DNA from: JAEUUM01 sp038326165
Lineage (GTDB): Bacteria > Bacteroidota > Bacteroidia > Chitinophagales > Saprospiraceae
Direction: 5' to 3'
Length of the DNA: 64,000 nt
Assembly: GCA_038326165.1 (NCBI GenBank)
Contig: JBBQJT010000006.1
Span: forward strand, 1 to 64,000
In this document: positions 8,452 through 17,445 of the stretch, piece after piece
How positions within the stretch are numbered: position 1 is the stretch's first letter
How the letters are laid out: each line of letters starts with the position of its first letter
Translations under genes and position numbers: made by a program
The notes under the pieces: model-generated
What the model saw: only the letters and a program-made list of their open reading frames with translations
Databases searched by the model: none
Told to the model about the DNA's origin: nothing

Positions 8452-9927
8452 ATGCAACCATCTGATACCATCAACGTCACTCCAGGAGAACAGTCTTTGC
8501 ACAAGTGGAGAGAGGACGAAAAAAAGGCACTTGAACTGCAGCAAATTCTTGGGGATCTTCGTTTTGATCGCTCGGTTGAACTGGTTCTTTTTCGGCGCAA
8601 TATATACGATACTCGCCCTTCGGAATTATTGAACAATCACTTGTTTGCGGTTAATTATGCAGACAGGACAGTTAATATTGATGAAACTTTGGCCATAGCC
8701 AAAGCCATTCACCGCAGAGAAGACATTCGCAGCTGTATTATTGATATAGGTAAAATGGCTGTAAACTGGTTGAACCAAGATCATGGCTATACTTCATTGC
8801 CATCATACGTGGATCGTCAGTTGGACGGTATGGATGCCAATGAACTTGACGAGACTATGCCTAAAGATGTAGTACTCTACGGCTTTGGTCGAATTGGCAG
8901 ATTACTCGCACGTCGCATTATTGAACAAACAGGCCGCGGGCAACAATTGAGGCTGAAAGCGATAGTGCTTAGAATGCAAATGAAGGACAAAGTAGCTGAA
9001 GCGCATAAAAGAGCAGCCCTACTCAAAACAGATTCCGTGCATGGAGATTTTCGCGGTACTGTATTAGTCAGTGAAGAAGGAGACGCACTTTTTATCAATG
9101 GCAACAGGGTGCAATTGATTTATGCTTCCAATCCAACCGAATTAGATTACAGAGAATATGACATCCATGATGCACTAATCATTGACAATACAGGAATTTA
9201 TACGGATGCAACCTCACTTGAAATTCATCTTCGTCCAGGAGTTGATAAAGTTATGTTGACAGCTCCAGGCAAAAAGATACCTAATCTGGTTTATGGTGTG
9301 AATCATGACAAAATAAATTTGGATGAAACGCGTATATTCTGCGCTGCAAGTTGCACCACCAATGCCATAGTGCCAATATTAAAAACAATGGACGAACATT
9401 ATGGCATCGAAAAAGGCCACATTGAAACCGTTCACGCCTATACAAGTGATCAGAACCTATTGGATAATTTCCATAAAAAACCACGAAGAGGTAGAGCTGC
9501 TCCATTGAATATGGTGTTGACCAGCACTGGTGCTGCCGAAGCAGTAGAAGCGGTATTGCCGCATCTGGCAGGCAAACTTACAGGCAATGCGGTTCGCGTA
9601 CCTACACCCAATGTTTCTCTTGCTATCATCAGTCTATCTCTGAAGAAGGCCACTTCCAAAGCAGATTTGAATCATACTTTACGTCAGGCTTCATTGCATG
9701 GCCCATTGGTTGAACAGCTTCATTACTCTACGTCAGAGGAATTTGTGTCTTCAGATGCAGTGGGTATGACAGCAACCTCAATTGTAGATGCGCCTTCAAC
9801 AATAGTTTCAAAGGATGGTTTGAACATAACTTTGTATGCATGGTATGACAATGAATATGGTTATTCATGTCAAGTGGTGCGCTTAGCAAAACATGTAGCG
9901 AAAGTAAGACGTAAGGCCTATTTCTAG
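8452..9927 (+). CDS. Glyceraldehyde-3-phosphate dehydrogenase, long form
   Basis: This 491-aa protein is about 150 residues longer than classical GAPDH. The first 140 residues form a helical extension (EDEKKALELQQIL, NIYDTRPSELLNNH). The NAD-binding motif VVLYGFGRIGRLLARR follows near residue 140, then the catalytic segment AASCTTNAIVP with the active Cys near residue 301, and WYDNEYGYSCQVVRL at the end. Long GAPDHs of this layout occur in Bacteroidota beside the normal form, with possible roles in gluconeogenesis or NADP use; this is family knowledge, not visible here. The ATG at 8452 is preferred over an in-frame TTG at 8413 that sits in the likely promoter. The gene is convergent with the next, 4 bp apart. 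Confidence 0.9.
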   Translation: MQPSDTINVTPGEQSLHKWREDEKKALELQQILGDLRFDRSVELVLFRRNIYDTRPSELLNNHLFAVNYADRTVNIDETLAIAKAIHRREDIRSCIIDIGKMAVNWLNQDHGYTSLPSYVDRQLDGMDANELDETMPKDVVLYGFGRIGRLLARRIIEQTGRGQQLRLKAIVLRMQMKDKVAEAHKRAALLKTDSVHGDFRGTVLVSEEGDALFINGNRVQLIYASNPTELDYREYDIHDALIIDNTGIYTDATSLEIHLRPGVDKVMLTAPGKKIPNLVYGVNHDKINLDETRIFCAASCTTNAIVPILKTMDEHYGIEKGHIETVHAYTSDQNLLDNFHKKPRRGRAAPLNMVLTSTGAAEAVEAVLPHLAGKLTGNAVRVPTPNVSLAIISLSLKKATSKADLNHTLRQASLHGPLVEQLHYSTSEEFVSSDAVGMTATSIVDAPSTIVSKDGLNITLYAWYDNEYGYSCQVVRLAKHVAKVRRKAYF

Positions 9928-9931
9928 TAGA

Positions 9932-10933
9932 TTATCGGTAATTGCAAGAAGCCGAATTATTGTTCTCTTTGCATTCTAAGGCAGTCTGACGGGAGTCAAC
10001 TGTAATGATTAACGTGTTCAAGAACCTGGATTTGTTCTTTGTGGAAATATTTAAGGTCCCAGTCAATAGTCCTTTTGGCTCGAGAACACCTTGGGTTGAC
10101 TCAAGTCCTTTGATAATGATGTCTCCTCCTGCTAATTCTGATCCTCGAGACATTTGTCCTGATGCTGAGAAGTAAACAGCAATTGATATCGGATCAACTT
10201 TACTCTTTTTGTCCCCATATATTTGAATTGGAGCGTTTCCAGTATTGGTGATGGTGTAACTTATTTTAAGGTTATCCTTTTTTCGATCAATGATCGCAAG
10301 ATTGACAAGCTCCAAGTCTCCACAGATTGCGACTGGCTTGACCAATTCAGAGGCAGATGGAATAGAGGTATTTGCTCGGATTATTCTGACATTTGCTTTA
10401 TCTGAAACTCCTGTTAATGGTTGTGTATCATTAGAAACTGAAATTTTAGGAACTGCAACAATTGGTTTTGCTGGAACACTAGGATTGGCGGTAGGATTGG
10501 ATTTTACAATGGCTTTCCAAGCAGATTCATAGGTTGCTGTATTGCCGCTGATTTGATTTTGTATGTAACTCTTTCCTGCCGAGAAATTCTTTTTAGATTG
10601 AAATAGCCCTGTTACCAAAGCGTTCAATTGATTTGAAGTTACTTTTTTTATGACAGGATCATCGATTAGGATCACTATATTTTGTGTAGTTTGATCAATA
10701 CTTCCAGTGCTGACAGAATATTTGCCAGAATTGACAATATCTAAATCTGCAGAAATAATATCGCCATTGGTCTTGAGGGAACGAATGTCAGTTATTTCAA
10801 GTCTATAGCCGGTATATGATTTGGATAATGGAAGGGAGTCAATTGGATTTTCTCCTATGCTTTGCTTAATTGGATAAAAACTGACCAACGAAATAAACAA
10901 AACCAAATATATTATACTAAAGTGATTCTTCAT
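9932..10933 (-). CDS. Secreted protein with CARDB-like domains, unknown function
   Basis: The ATG at 10933 begins a plain signal peptide (MKNHFSIIYLVLFISLVSF); another in-frame ATG lies at 10948. The mature protein has two similar beta-rich parts. The first (about residues 40-110) has YRLEITDIRSLKTNGD and DLDIVNSGKYSV. The second, near the C-terminus, has LELVNLAIIDRKKDNLKISY, TNTGNAPIQIYG and the ending VDSRQTALECKENNNSA. That last pattern resembles the close of CARDB adhesion-type domains. A Pro/Val/Ser-rich linker joins them. It stands alone, convergent with GAPDH and divergent from the S41 protease. Function is unknown; an envelope or surface role is inferred. Confidence 0.65.
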   Translation of the reverse strand: MKNHFSIIYLVLFISLVSFYPIKQSIGENPIDSLPLSKSYTGYRLEITDIRSLKTNGDIISADLDIVNSGKYSVSTGSIDQTTQNIVILIDDPVIKKVTSNQLNALVTGLFQSKKNFSAGKSYIQNQISGNTATYESAWKAIVKSNPTANPSVPAKPIVAVPKISVSNDTQPLTGVSDKANVRIIRANTSIPSASELVKPVAICGDLELVNLAIIDRKKDNLKISYTITNTGNAPIQIYGDKKSKVDPISIAVYFSASGQMSRGSELAGGDIIIKGLESTQGVLEPKGLLTGTLNISTKNKSRFLNTLIITVDSRQTALECKENNNSASCNYR

Positions 10934-11029
10934 ATTTAAAAAGTTCATAATGCATACTGCATTTATTGTGCCATGTTGATTTTCAAGAATAAAAAACACT
11001 CAATTAATGGTAGCTGTGGGCTTGGTGAT

Positions 11030-11037
11030 TACCTTTG
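11030..11037 (+). promoter_or_regulatory. -7 promoter element (TACCTTTG) of the S41 protease gene
   Basis: This is an exact TAnnTTTG followed by CA, 15 bp before the ATG at 11053. An in-frame TTG at 11035 lies inside the element, so it is not a credible start. Confidence 0.55.
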
Positions 11038-11052
11038 CACCACATTGATATT

Positions 11053-12666
11053 ATGAACAAAACCACCAGATATATTCCTTTAATTATTGCCTTGTGTTTG
11101 GCCCTCGGTTATGCCTTAGGCACAGGACTTGAAAAGCTGAAGCCTGAATGGAGGAACCCAAAGTTATCAAATGGGCAATCGTCAAGTAGCGGCAATACTA
11201 CAATTGATGAGATCATTCAGTACATCAGTACGCGTTATGTTGACAAGATTTCTCAAGAGGATATAACTGAGAAAATGATTCAATCTGCACTATTGGAGCT
11301 GGATCCGCATTCATCCTATATTTCACCTAAAGAACTCCTGCGTGTCAATGAGGATATGGAAGGTAATTTTAATGGAATAGGGATAGAATTTCAGCTGATT
11401 CAAGATACCATCACAATTATTTCCGTGCTATCTAATGGGCCATCTCGTGATGCGGGTTTGCTTTCAGGAGATCAAATAGTATTTATTAATGACAGTCTGG
11501 TGGCTGGAAAAAAAATGGATAGTGAAGATGTCATCAGGTATCTGCGAGGTGCAAGTGGCACAAAGGTAAAAGTTGGAATCAGACGTAACCAAAGCAAATC
11601 TATCCTCAATTTTACTTTGAACAGGTCTCAATTGGCCAATTCCAGTATTGATGCTGCATATAAATTGAACACCAATTCCATTTATGTAAAAATCAATCGC
11701 TTCAGCAGTCAAACTTATGCCGAATTCATGACTGTTATGGATTCATTAACCACCAACAAGGAAAAAGTAAATTTGGTTTTGGATCTCAGGCAAAATCCTG
11801 GCGGGTATCTGCAGGAAGCTACCAATTTATTGAACCAAATATTTGGTGAAAAGAATAAATTGTTGGTTTATACCAAAGGTCGAAATCAAAGACGAACGGA
11901 TTATGAGACTACAGGAATGACACGTTTGAATATTGCAAATGTTGCCGTACTCATTGATGAAGGTAGTGCATCTGCAAGCGAGATTGTGGCTGGGGCCATA
12001 CAGGATTGGGATAGGGGTGTTGTCATTGGAAGGCGTTCATTTGGCAAAGGCTTGGTTCAGGAACAGTACGACTTGACAAATGGTGGTGCACTTCGATTGA
12101 CCATTGCTAAGTATTTCACGCCATCAGGCAGATGTATTCAAAAAGATTATCATGATCTGAACAAGTACAGCAACGAATTGGGCGAGCGCTTAAAAGACGG
12201 AGAGCTTTTGGGTAAAACAGTAAATCAGATCAGCCTAGACACTAGCAAATATGTTACAAGCAGGGGAAGAAATGTAAAAGGCGGTGGTGGCATCAGTCCC
12301 GATTTTTTTATACCAACCGATAGTCTGATGTATTCTGATGTATTTCTGGATTTTAGAATTGCTATGTCTTCTTGGTGTGTTAAAAATAAATCCATTTTAG
12401 CAACAGTTCCAAAAGATTTCAGTGATTTCATGAAATGGCAAGTTTCGGATAAAATGATTCAGAATTTCATTTCAGAAGCCCAAAAAGGTAAAACCTCAGT
12501 GTCTATTGAAATGAAACAAATGTTGAAAAAATATCTTAAATCGAATATTGCAAGACTCAATTTTAATGAAACAGCAATGTATCAGGTATTGAATGATGAT
12601 GATCCTGTTGTTAATAAAGCGGTACTACAAATCAAACAAAAATCTTCCTTAACGGTACAAAAATAA
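11053..12666 (+). CDS. S41 family C-terminal processing peptidase (CtpA-like)
   Basis: This 537-aa protease is anchored or exported by an N-terminal hydrophobic segment (IPLIIALCLALGYALGTGL). A PDZ domain follows (FNGIGIEFQLIQDTITII, GLLSGDQIVFINDSLV), then the catalytic core with NLVLDLRQNPGGYLQEA. The nucleophilic Ser is in DEGSASASEIVAGA and the general-base Lys in GRRSFGKGLVQEQ. These features define tail-specific proteases that trim envelope proteins from their C-termini. The extra C-terminal 120 residues are usual in Bacteroidota members. It sits 7 bp before thyA, suggesting cotranscription. The chosen ATG follows a perfect -7 element. Confidence 0.92.
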   Translation: MNKTTRYIPLIIALCLALGYALGTGLEKLKPEWRNPKLSNGQSSSSGNTTIDEIIQYISTRYVDKISQEDITEKMIQSALLELDPHSSYISPKELLRVNEDMEGNFNGIGIEFQLIQDTITIISVLSNGPSRDAGLLSGDQIVFINDSLVAGKKMDSEDVIRYLRGASGTKVKVGIRRNQSKSILNFTLNRSQLANSSIDAAYKLNTNSIYVKINRFSSQTYAEFMTVMDSLTTNKEKVNLVLDLRQNPGGYLQEATNLLNQIFGEKNKLLVYTKGRNQRRTDYETTGMTRLNIANVAVLIDEGSASASEIVAGAIQDWDRGVVIGRRSFGKGLVQEQYDLTNGGALRLTIAKYFTPSGRCIQKDYHDLNKYSNELGERLKDGELLGKTVNQISLDTSKYVTSRGRNVKGGGGISPDFFIPTDSLMYSDVFLDFRIAMSSWCVKNKSILATVPKDFSDFMKWQVSDKMIQNFISEAQKGKTSVSIEMKQMLKKYLKSNIARLNFNETAMYQVLNDDDPVVNKAVLQIKQKSSLTVQK

Positions 12667-12673
12667 ATCAGAT

Positions 12674-13468
12674 ATGAAGGCTTATCATGACTTATTGACT
12701 CACATACTAGACCAAGGCGTTCAAAAAACGGACAGAACAGGAACGGGAACTTTGAGTGTATTTGGATATCAAATTAGATTCGATCTCACTGAAGGTTTTC
12801 CTATGGTTACTACCAAAAAACTCCATTTGAAATCGATCGTTCATGAGTTGCTTTGGTTCCTGAAGGGAGATACCAATATTGCTTATCTAAAAGAAAATGG
12901 TGTGCGAATATGGGATGAATGGGCTGATGAGAACGGAGATTTGGGTCCAGTGTATGGTCACCAATGGAGAAGTTGGATGGGTGCAGACGGTAAAACTTTT
13001 GACCAGATCAAAATGGCACTTGAGCTAATAAAAAAAGATCCTGATAGCCGACGGATCATTGTCAATGCTTGGAATGTTGCAGACTTACCCCACATGGCCC
13101 TAAGTCCGTGTCATTGTTTGTTTCAGTTTTGGGTCGCTGACGGGAAATTGAGTTGTCAATTGTACCAGAGATCGGCTGATAGTTTTCTGGGTGTTCCTTT
13201 CAATATTGCTTCATATGCCTTGTTAACCATGATGATGGCACAAGTTTGTGGCTTGAAACCTGGAGATTTTGTGCATACTTTCGGTGACTTACATTTATAC
13301 AGCAATCATATTGAACAGGCACATTTACAGCTTAGCAGAGAAGCCTATCCACTTCCTGTTATGAAGATAAATTCTGAAGTCAAGGATTTATTTGATTTTA
13401 AGTTTGAGGATTTTGAATTGCTTAACTATCAATCTCATCCCCATATAAAGGCACAAGTTGCGGTTTAG
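12674..13468 (+). CDS. thyA: Thymidylate synthase
   Basis: This 264-aa enzyme methylates dUMP to dTMP using methylenetetrahydrofolate and has exactly the usual short ThyA length. Seen are RTGTGTLSVFGYQIRFDL at the N-terminus, HELLWFLKGDTNIAYLKENG, and GPVYGHQWRSW. The active-site Cys is in the ALSPCHCLFQFWV segment near residue 146, and the folate/dUMP residues are in QLYQRSADSFLGVPFNIASY. It follows the S41 protease gene by 7 bp. A dihydrofolate reductase gene, a common partner, is not next to it. Confidence 0.97.
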   Translation: MKAYHDLLTHILDQGVQKTDRTGTGTLSVFGYQIRFDLTEGFPMVTTKKLHLKSIVHELLWFLKGDTNIAYLKENGVRIWDEWADENGDLGPVYGHQWRSWMGADGKTFDQIKMALELIKKDPDSRRIIVNAWNVADLPHMALSPCHCLFQFWVADGKLSCQLYQRSADSFLGVPFNIASYALLTMMMAQVCGLKPGDFVHTFGDLHLYSNHIEQAHLQLSREAYPLPVMKINSEVKDLFDFKFEDFELLNYQSHPHIKAQVAV

Positions 13469-13499
13469 ATTTACATGGTCTATCAGCCTGAGGAGTATT

Positions 13500-13532
13500 T
13501 TGATTCAGATCTTATTTTTTTTACCACCTTTG
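13500..13532 (+). promoter_or_regulatory. Likely ugd promoter: TTG, 22-bp spacer, CACCTTTG
   Basis: TTG at 13500-13502 precedes CACCTTTG at 13525-13532, which has one mismatch to TAnnTTTG. It is placed 22 bp before the ugd ATG. Confidence 0.5.
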
Positions 13533-13554
13533 CATTTCAAATTAGATACATTTT

Positions 13555-14868
13555 ATGAAGATAGCAGTCATTGGAACGGGATATGTAGGTTTAGTATCTG
13601 GAACTTGTTTTGCTGAAACTGGGAATGAAGTTTATTGCGTTGACAACAATATTTCAAAAGTTGAACAACTTCACAAGGGGATTGTGCCTATTTACGAGCC
13701 TGGCTTGGAGATCCTATTTCGCAGAAATGTTGACGAGGGTAGACTTTTCTTTACTACTGATTTAAAGCGGGCAGTTGATCAAGCACAAATCGTTTTTTTG
13801 GCTTTGCCAACCCCGCCAGGTGAGGATGGTTCAGCTGATTTGTCATACATTTTGGGTGTAGCTGAGGATCTAAGCAAAATTATTACTTCCTACAAAGTTA
13901 TTGTTGATAAGAGCACAGTTCCAGTTGGGACCGCTGAGAAAGTCTCTGAAATTCTAGGCAGAAACTTGTCTGCTGATCTGTATGATGTGGTTTCCAATCC
14001 AGAATTTCTCCGAGAAGGACTCGCTGTGGAAGATTTCTTAAAACCGGATCGTGTTGTTATTGGCTTAGACTCAGAGCGAGCAAAAAAACTGATGGATCAA
14101 TTGTATAAGCCATTTGTTCGCCAAGGTAATCCTGTTATTTATATGGATATCCGTTCCGCTGAAATTACAAAATATGCAGCCAATGCTTACCTAGCTGCCA
14201 GAATTTCATTTATGAATGAGATCGCAAACTTGTGTGAGCGTGTGGGAGCCAACGTCGATCATGTCCGAATGGGCATCGGTAGTGATAGTCGTATCGGAAA
14301 GCGTTTCCTCTTTCCAGGAGTGGGTTATGGTGGAAGTTGTTTTCCAAAAGACGTACAAGCGCTGGCCAAGACTTCGGATGAAATGAACTATGACTTCAAA
14401 ATATTGAAGGCAGTGATGAATGTCAATGATCTTCAAAAAAATATTTTGTTCAATAAAATCAAGAAACACTTTGGCTCATTGAGTGGCAAAACAATTGCAG
14501 TTTGGGGTTTGGCTTTCAAACCCAACACAGATGATATTCGTGAAGCTCCAGCTTTGCATCTTGTGGATCAGTTGCTTGAGGCAGGAGTTACCGTTCAGGT
14601 TTTTGACCCTGAAGCAATGCCCAATGTCAAAAAGATTTATGGCGAAAAACTGGTTTATAGTACGAGTGCTTACAACACCGTTTTGGGTGCAGATGCATTG
14701 GCTATACTTACTGAATGGGGTGAATTTCGCAATCCTGATTGGGATCGGATCGCTTTGTCCCTTAAGAATAAGGTAGTATTTGACGGACGTAATGTATTCG
14801 AGCCACAAGAAATGGCCGATATCGGCTTTCACTATGACAGCATCGGCCGCGGGACTTTGAAAAAGTAA
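13555..14868 (+). CDS. ugd: UDP-glucose 6-dehydrogenase
   Basis: This 437-aa enzyme oxidises UDP-glucose twice to UDP-glucuronate with NAD. The N-terminal Rossmann motif is MKIAVIGTGYVGLVSGTCF. ALPTPPGEDGSADLSYI and VDKSTVPVGTAEKV are signature segments of the UDP-glucose/GDP-mannose dehydrogenase family. The catalytic Cys lies in GVGYGGSCFPKDVQAL near residue 262. The C-terminal UDP-binding domain has AVWGLAFKPNTDDIREAPA. The product would feed the UDP-glucuronate decarboxylase at 4.6 kb. It has its own promoter and is 86 bp from thyA. Confidence 0.94.
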   Translation: MKIAVIGTGYVGLVSGTCFAETGNEVYCVDNNISKVEQLHKGIVPIYEPGLEILFRRNVDEGRLFFTTDLKRAVDQAQIVFLALPTPPGEDGSADLSYILGVAEDLSKIITSYKVIVDKSTVPVGTAEKVSEILGRNLSADLYDVVSNPEFLREGLAVEDFLKPDRVVIGLDSERAKKLMDQLYKPFVRQGNPVIYMDIRSAEITKYAANAYLAARISFMNEIANLCERVGANVDHVRMGIGSDSRIGKRFLFPGVGYGGSCFPKDVQALAKTSDEMNYDFKILKAVMNVNDLQKNILFNKIKKHFGSLSGKTIAVWGLAFKPNTDDIREAPALHLVDQLLEAGVTVQVFDPEAMPNVKKIYGEKLVYSTSAYNTVLGADALAILTEWGEFRNPDWDRIALSLKNKVVFDGRNVFEPQEMADIGFHYDSIGRGTLKK

Positions 14869-14926
14869 ATTGCCTGACATAAAATATTGGATTTGTATTT
14901 TGCGTTCCTTCTTAAAATATTACACT

Positions 14927-15526
14927 ATGTTCAAATATTTGGTTCTTCTTGCTGCCTTGCAAATTGCTTTTGTTTCATGTAAAAAACTCAACACATCCGA
15001 AGCAAATTCTAAACAAAACTCAGCCTCAGAAGACCAAAAAACGGCAGATGGACCTTATACCAAAAAAGACGAAAATGGTAAGATTATTGAATCCGGGACA
15101 TTGAAAAATGGTGTGCCTGATGGTGTGCGTACCTTATTTCAAGCCAATGGCAAACCCAAAATTCAAGAGAACTATACATCAGGACAATTTGAGGGTGAAT
15201 ACAAAACCTTTCATGAAAATGGTGCCATTGATCAAACAGGAATGTATATTAATAACACAATGACTGGTGTTTGGAAGCGCTTTTATCCAAATGGCGTTTT
15301 ACGCGAGGAAGTTAATTTTGCCGACAACAATGAGAATGGACCCTATAAAGAATACTATCCAAGTGGTAAACTCAAATGGGAAGGAACATTCAAAGAGGGA
15401 AAGGAAGAAGGTGAACACCGACTTTACAATGAAGAAGGCGAAATTATCAAGAAGAAAGATTGCGAAACTGGTAATTGTGATGTTACCTGGGTAAAGAAAG
15501 GTTACGAAGACGGCAAATTGAAATGA
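14927..15526 (+). CDS. MORN-repeat lipoprotein (YwqK-like)
   Basis: Starting at the ATG at 14927, a lipoprotein signal is seen (LVLLAALQIAFVSC, Cys near residue 18). The rest is a string of MORN-type repeats of about 22 residues with the pattern G..K....NG, for example GKIIESGTLKNGVPDGV, GEYKTFHENGAIDQTG, GVWKRFYPNGVLREE and GPYKEYYPSGKLKWEG. Proteins of this YwqK-like repeat type are common outer-membrane lipoproteins in Bacteroidota, usually of unknown function; some are listed as antitoxin-like because of YwqK, but there is no toxin partner here. It overlaps porQ by 4 bp, so its translation is probably coupled with that type IX secretion gene. Confidence 0.8.
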   Translation: MFKYLVLLAALQIAFVSCKKLNTSEANSKQNSASEDQKTADGPYTKKDENGKIIESGTLKNGVPDGVRTLFQANGKPKIQENYTSGQFEGEYKTFHENGAIDQTGMYINNTMTGVWKRFYPNGVLREEVNFADNNENGPYKEYYPSGKLKWEGTFKEGKEEGEHRLYNEEGEIIKKKDCETGNCDVTWVKKGYEDGKLK

Positions 15527-16578
15527 TGAAAAAACTACTCAGTATACTATTCATATTAGCTCTTCCATTATCCATCTTTGCTCAATTGGGAGGGGAAGGT
15601 ATCATGAAATTTATATTTAACCCACCCTCGGCACGAATAACTGGGTTGGGAGGAAATGCAATTGCCACCAGAGACGATGATCCTACAGGCGCTTCACAGA
15701 ATCCCGCATTGCTCAACGCTGAGCAGCACAATAAAATAGCTTTCAGCCACAGGTTTTTTTATAATGGCATTCAAGATGGTTATGTGAGCTATGCCCGCCA
15801 ATTGCGCAATCCAAAATTGAACTGGCATGTGGCAATGCAATATGCCACTTATGGCGATATCATTGCAGCCGATCAATTTGGCACAAAGACCGGGACAGTA
15901 TCAGCAGGTGATTACGCAGTGACTACAGGAATTTCATATCCACTTTATGATCGATTGAGTATTGGGGCCAATGTAAGATTTGCTTCCAGTAGATTGGATC
16001 AAGTCAATGCCAATGCGCTGATGACCGATTTAGGAGCATGTTATCACATCGAGGATAAAAATTTGAGTTTGGTTTTTGTAATTAGGAATGTTGGCGTTCA
16101 ATTGAATCAATTCAACGATAAAAATGAAGTCATTCCTTATGAAATCCAAGCAGGCATCAGCAAAAGACTGAAGTACCTTCCTTTTAGATATTCCATTATT
16201 TATACCAATTTGCAAAGATGGAATGTTTTGTATGACGATCCCAATGCGGTAGACGATGGAGCAATACTGTTTGGAGACAATCAGCCTGAAGGGCAAAGTA
16301 AAACTTCCATCTATTTTGATAATCTTTTTAGACATCTACATTTTTCAGGTGAATTTCTTATCGGCAAAAAAGAAAATCTTCGGGTTCGATTGGGTTACAA
16401 TCATTTATTGCGCAAAGAGATGCAAGTTAAGACCTTCCGCAGCCTAGCAGGATTCAGTGGAGGACTTGGTATCAAGATCAATAGATTTCGATTGGATTAT
16501 GGAACGCAAGCATTTCACTTGGTGGGTCGTACCCATCATTTGACCCTTTCAACAGACCTAGATTGGTTCATGAAATGA
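15523..16578 (+). CDS. porQ: Type IX secretion system protein PorQ
   Basis: This 351-aa protein has a signal peptide (KLLSILFILALPLSIFAQ) and the PorQ/PorV-type outer-membrane barrel start: FIFNPPSARITGLGGNAIA and DPTGASQNPALLNAEQH. GYVSYARQL, NWHVAMQYATYGDI and the closing LVGRTHHLTLSTDLDWFMK fit PorQ. In type IX secretion it is a partner for anchoring cargo at the outer membrane (family knowledge). Two ATGs overlap at the start (15523 and 15526); the first overlaps the upstream stop as ATGATG. Its presence supports a working type IX system, agreeing with the sorting-domain protein at 24.6 kb. Confidence 0.88.
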   Translation: MMKKLLSILFILALPLSIFAQLGGEGIMKFIFNPPSARITGLGGNAIATRDDDPTGASQNPALLNAEQHNKIAFSHRFFYNGIQDGYVSYARQLRNPKLNWHVAMQYATYGDIIAADQFGTKTGTVSAGDYAVTTGISYPLYDRLSIGANVRFASSRLDQVNANALMTDLGACYHIEDKNLSLVFVIRNVGVQLNQFNDKNEVIPYEIQAGISKRLKYLPFRYSIIYTNLQRWNVLYDDPNAVDDGAILFGDNQPEGQSKTSIYFDNLFRHLHFSGEFLIGKKENLRVRLGYNHLLRKEMQVKTFRSLAGFSGGLGIKINRFRLDYGTQAFHLVGRTHHLTLSTDLDWFMK

Positions 16579-16661
16579 TTAACATCTCATTATCAATTCT
16601 TTTCAAAAATTTCACAACTCCAAGGTATTAAATTGACATCTTATACTCAAAACAAGTTGTC

Positions 16662-17444
16662 ATGAAAAAAATAATTTTCCTTGTTCTGCTTACAATCCTC
16701 ATTTCATGTTCGAAGTCGAGTGAAAATGAAATAAGTGTAGCTTCTTCTGGAGCGGCTGATATTGCTTTAGAATCCCCAAATACTGGACCTCTAAATTCAA
16801 TAAAAAGTATTGAGCGCAAAATTATTCGTGAAGGTTCAATGTCTGTTGAAGTAAAGAACCTAAGTAGGTCTGACGGATATTTCAAGTCAATAATCAAGCA
16901 ATGCAAGGCTTATACTACCAATGAAACCTCCGACACCTATACTGGGAATAAGTCTAGGTATTTAACCATTCGTGTTCCATTGAACTCCTTCGATACCTTG
17001 GTTGCAATGATTGAATCTTATTCTGTTCAACTATTGAGCAAAAGCATTACCACATCTGATGTGACAGACGAGTTTGTAGATGTTGATGCCCGCCTCAAAA
17101 CGAAGAAAAACCTTGAATCAAGATACCTTGACTTGCTCAAACAGGCAAAAAATGTGACTGAGATTTTGGCCATTGAGAAGGAGCTGGCGGCAGTTCGCTC
17201 CGAAATTGAATCCATGACTTCACGTCAGAACTACATTTCAAGCCAAAGCGATTATGCTACCTTGAATTTGACTTATACTGTTGCAACGGGTACTTTCAGC
17301 GATATAGGCCAAAGAATTGGCCGAGGATTGGGTTTTGGTTTAAAAGGTGCTGTAGAATTCTTCATAATGGCTCTCAAAGCCTGGCCTTTGGTAATTTTGT
17401 TTACATTAATTCTATGGCTGGGAAAACGCAGAAAACGCACTTAA
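16662..17444 (+). CDS. DUF4349 lipoprotein
   Basis: This 260-aa protein has a lipoprotein signal (MKKIIFLVLLTILISC, Cys at residue 16). DUF4349 features follow: KIIREGSMSVEVKNLSRSD, a middle RVPLNSFDTLV, a coiled-coil stretch around residues 145-190 (ARLKTKKNLESRYLDLL, ILAIEKELAAVRSEIESM), and LNLTYTV. A C-terminal membrane segment (AWPLVILFTLILWLG) ends in the basic tail KRRKRT. With both a lipid anchor and a C-terminal helix the final topology is unclear. Function of the family is unknown. The next gene begins one base after its stop. Confidence 0.8.
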   Translation: MKKIIFLVLLTILISCSKSSENEISVASSGAADIALESPNTGPLNSIKSIERKIIREGSMSVEVKNLSRSDGYFKSIIKQCKAYTTNETSDTYTGNKSRYLTIRVPLNSFDTLVAMIESYSVQLLSKSITTSDVTDEFVDVDARLKTKKNLESRYLDLLKQAKNVTEILAIEKELAAVRSEIESMTSRQNYISSQSDYATLNLTYTVATGTFSDIGQRIGRGLGFGLKGAVEFFIMALKAWPLVILFTLILWLGKRRKRT

Positions 17445-17445
17445 T

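Noticed and set aside
14870..14926. Earlier start for the MORN lipoprotein
   Set aside because: It would place a non-signal segment ahead of the lipoprotein signal and begins right after the ugd stop.
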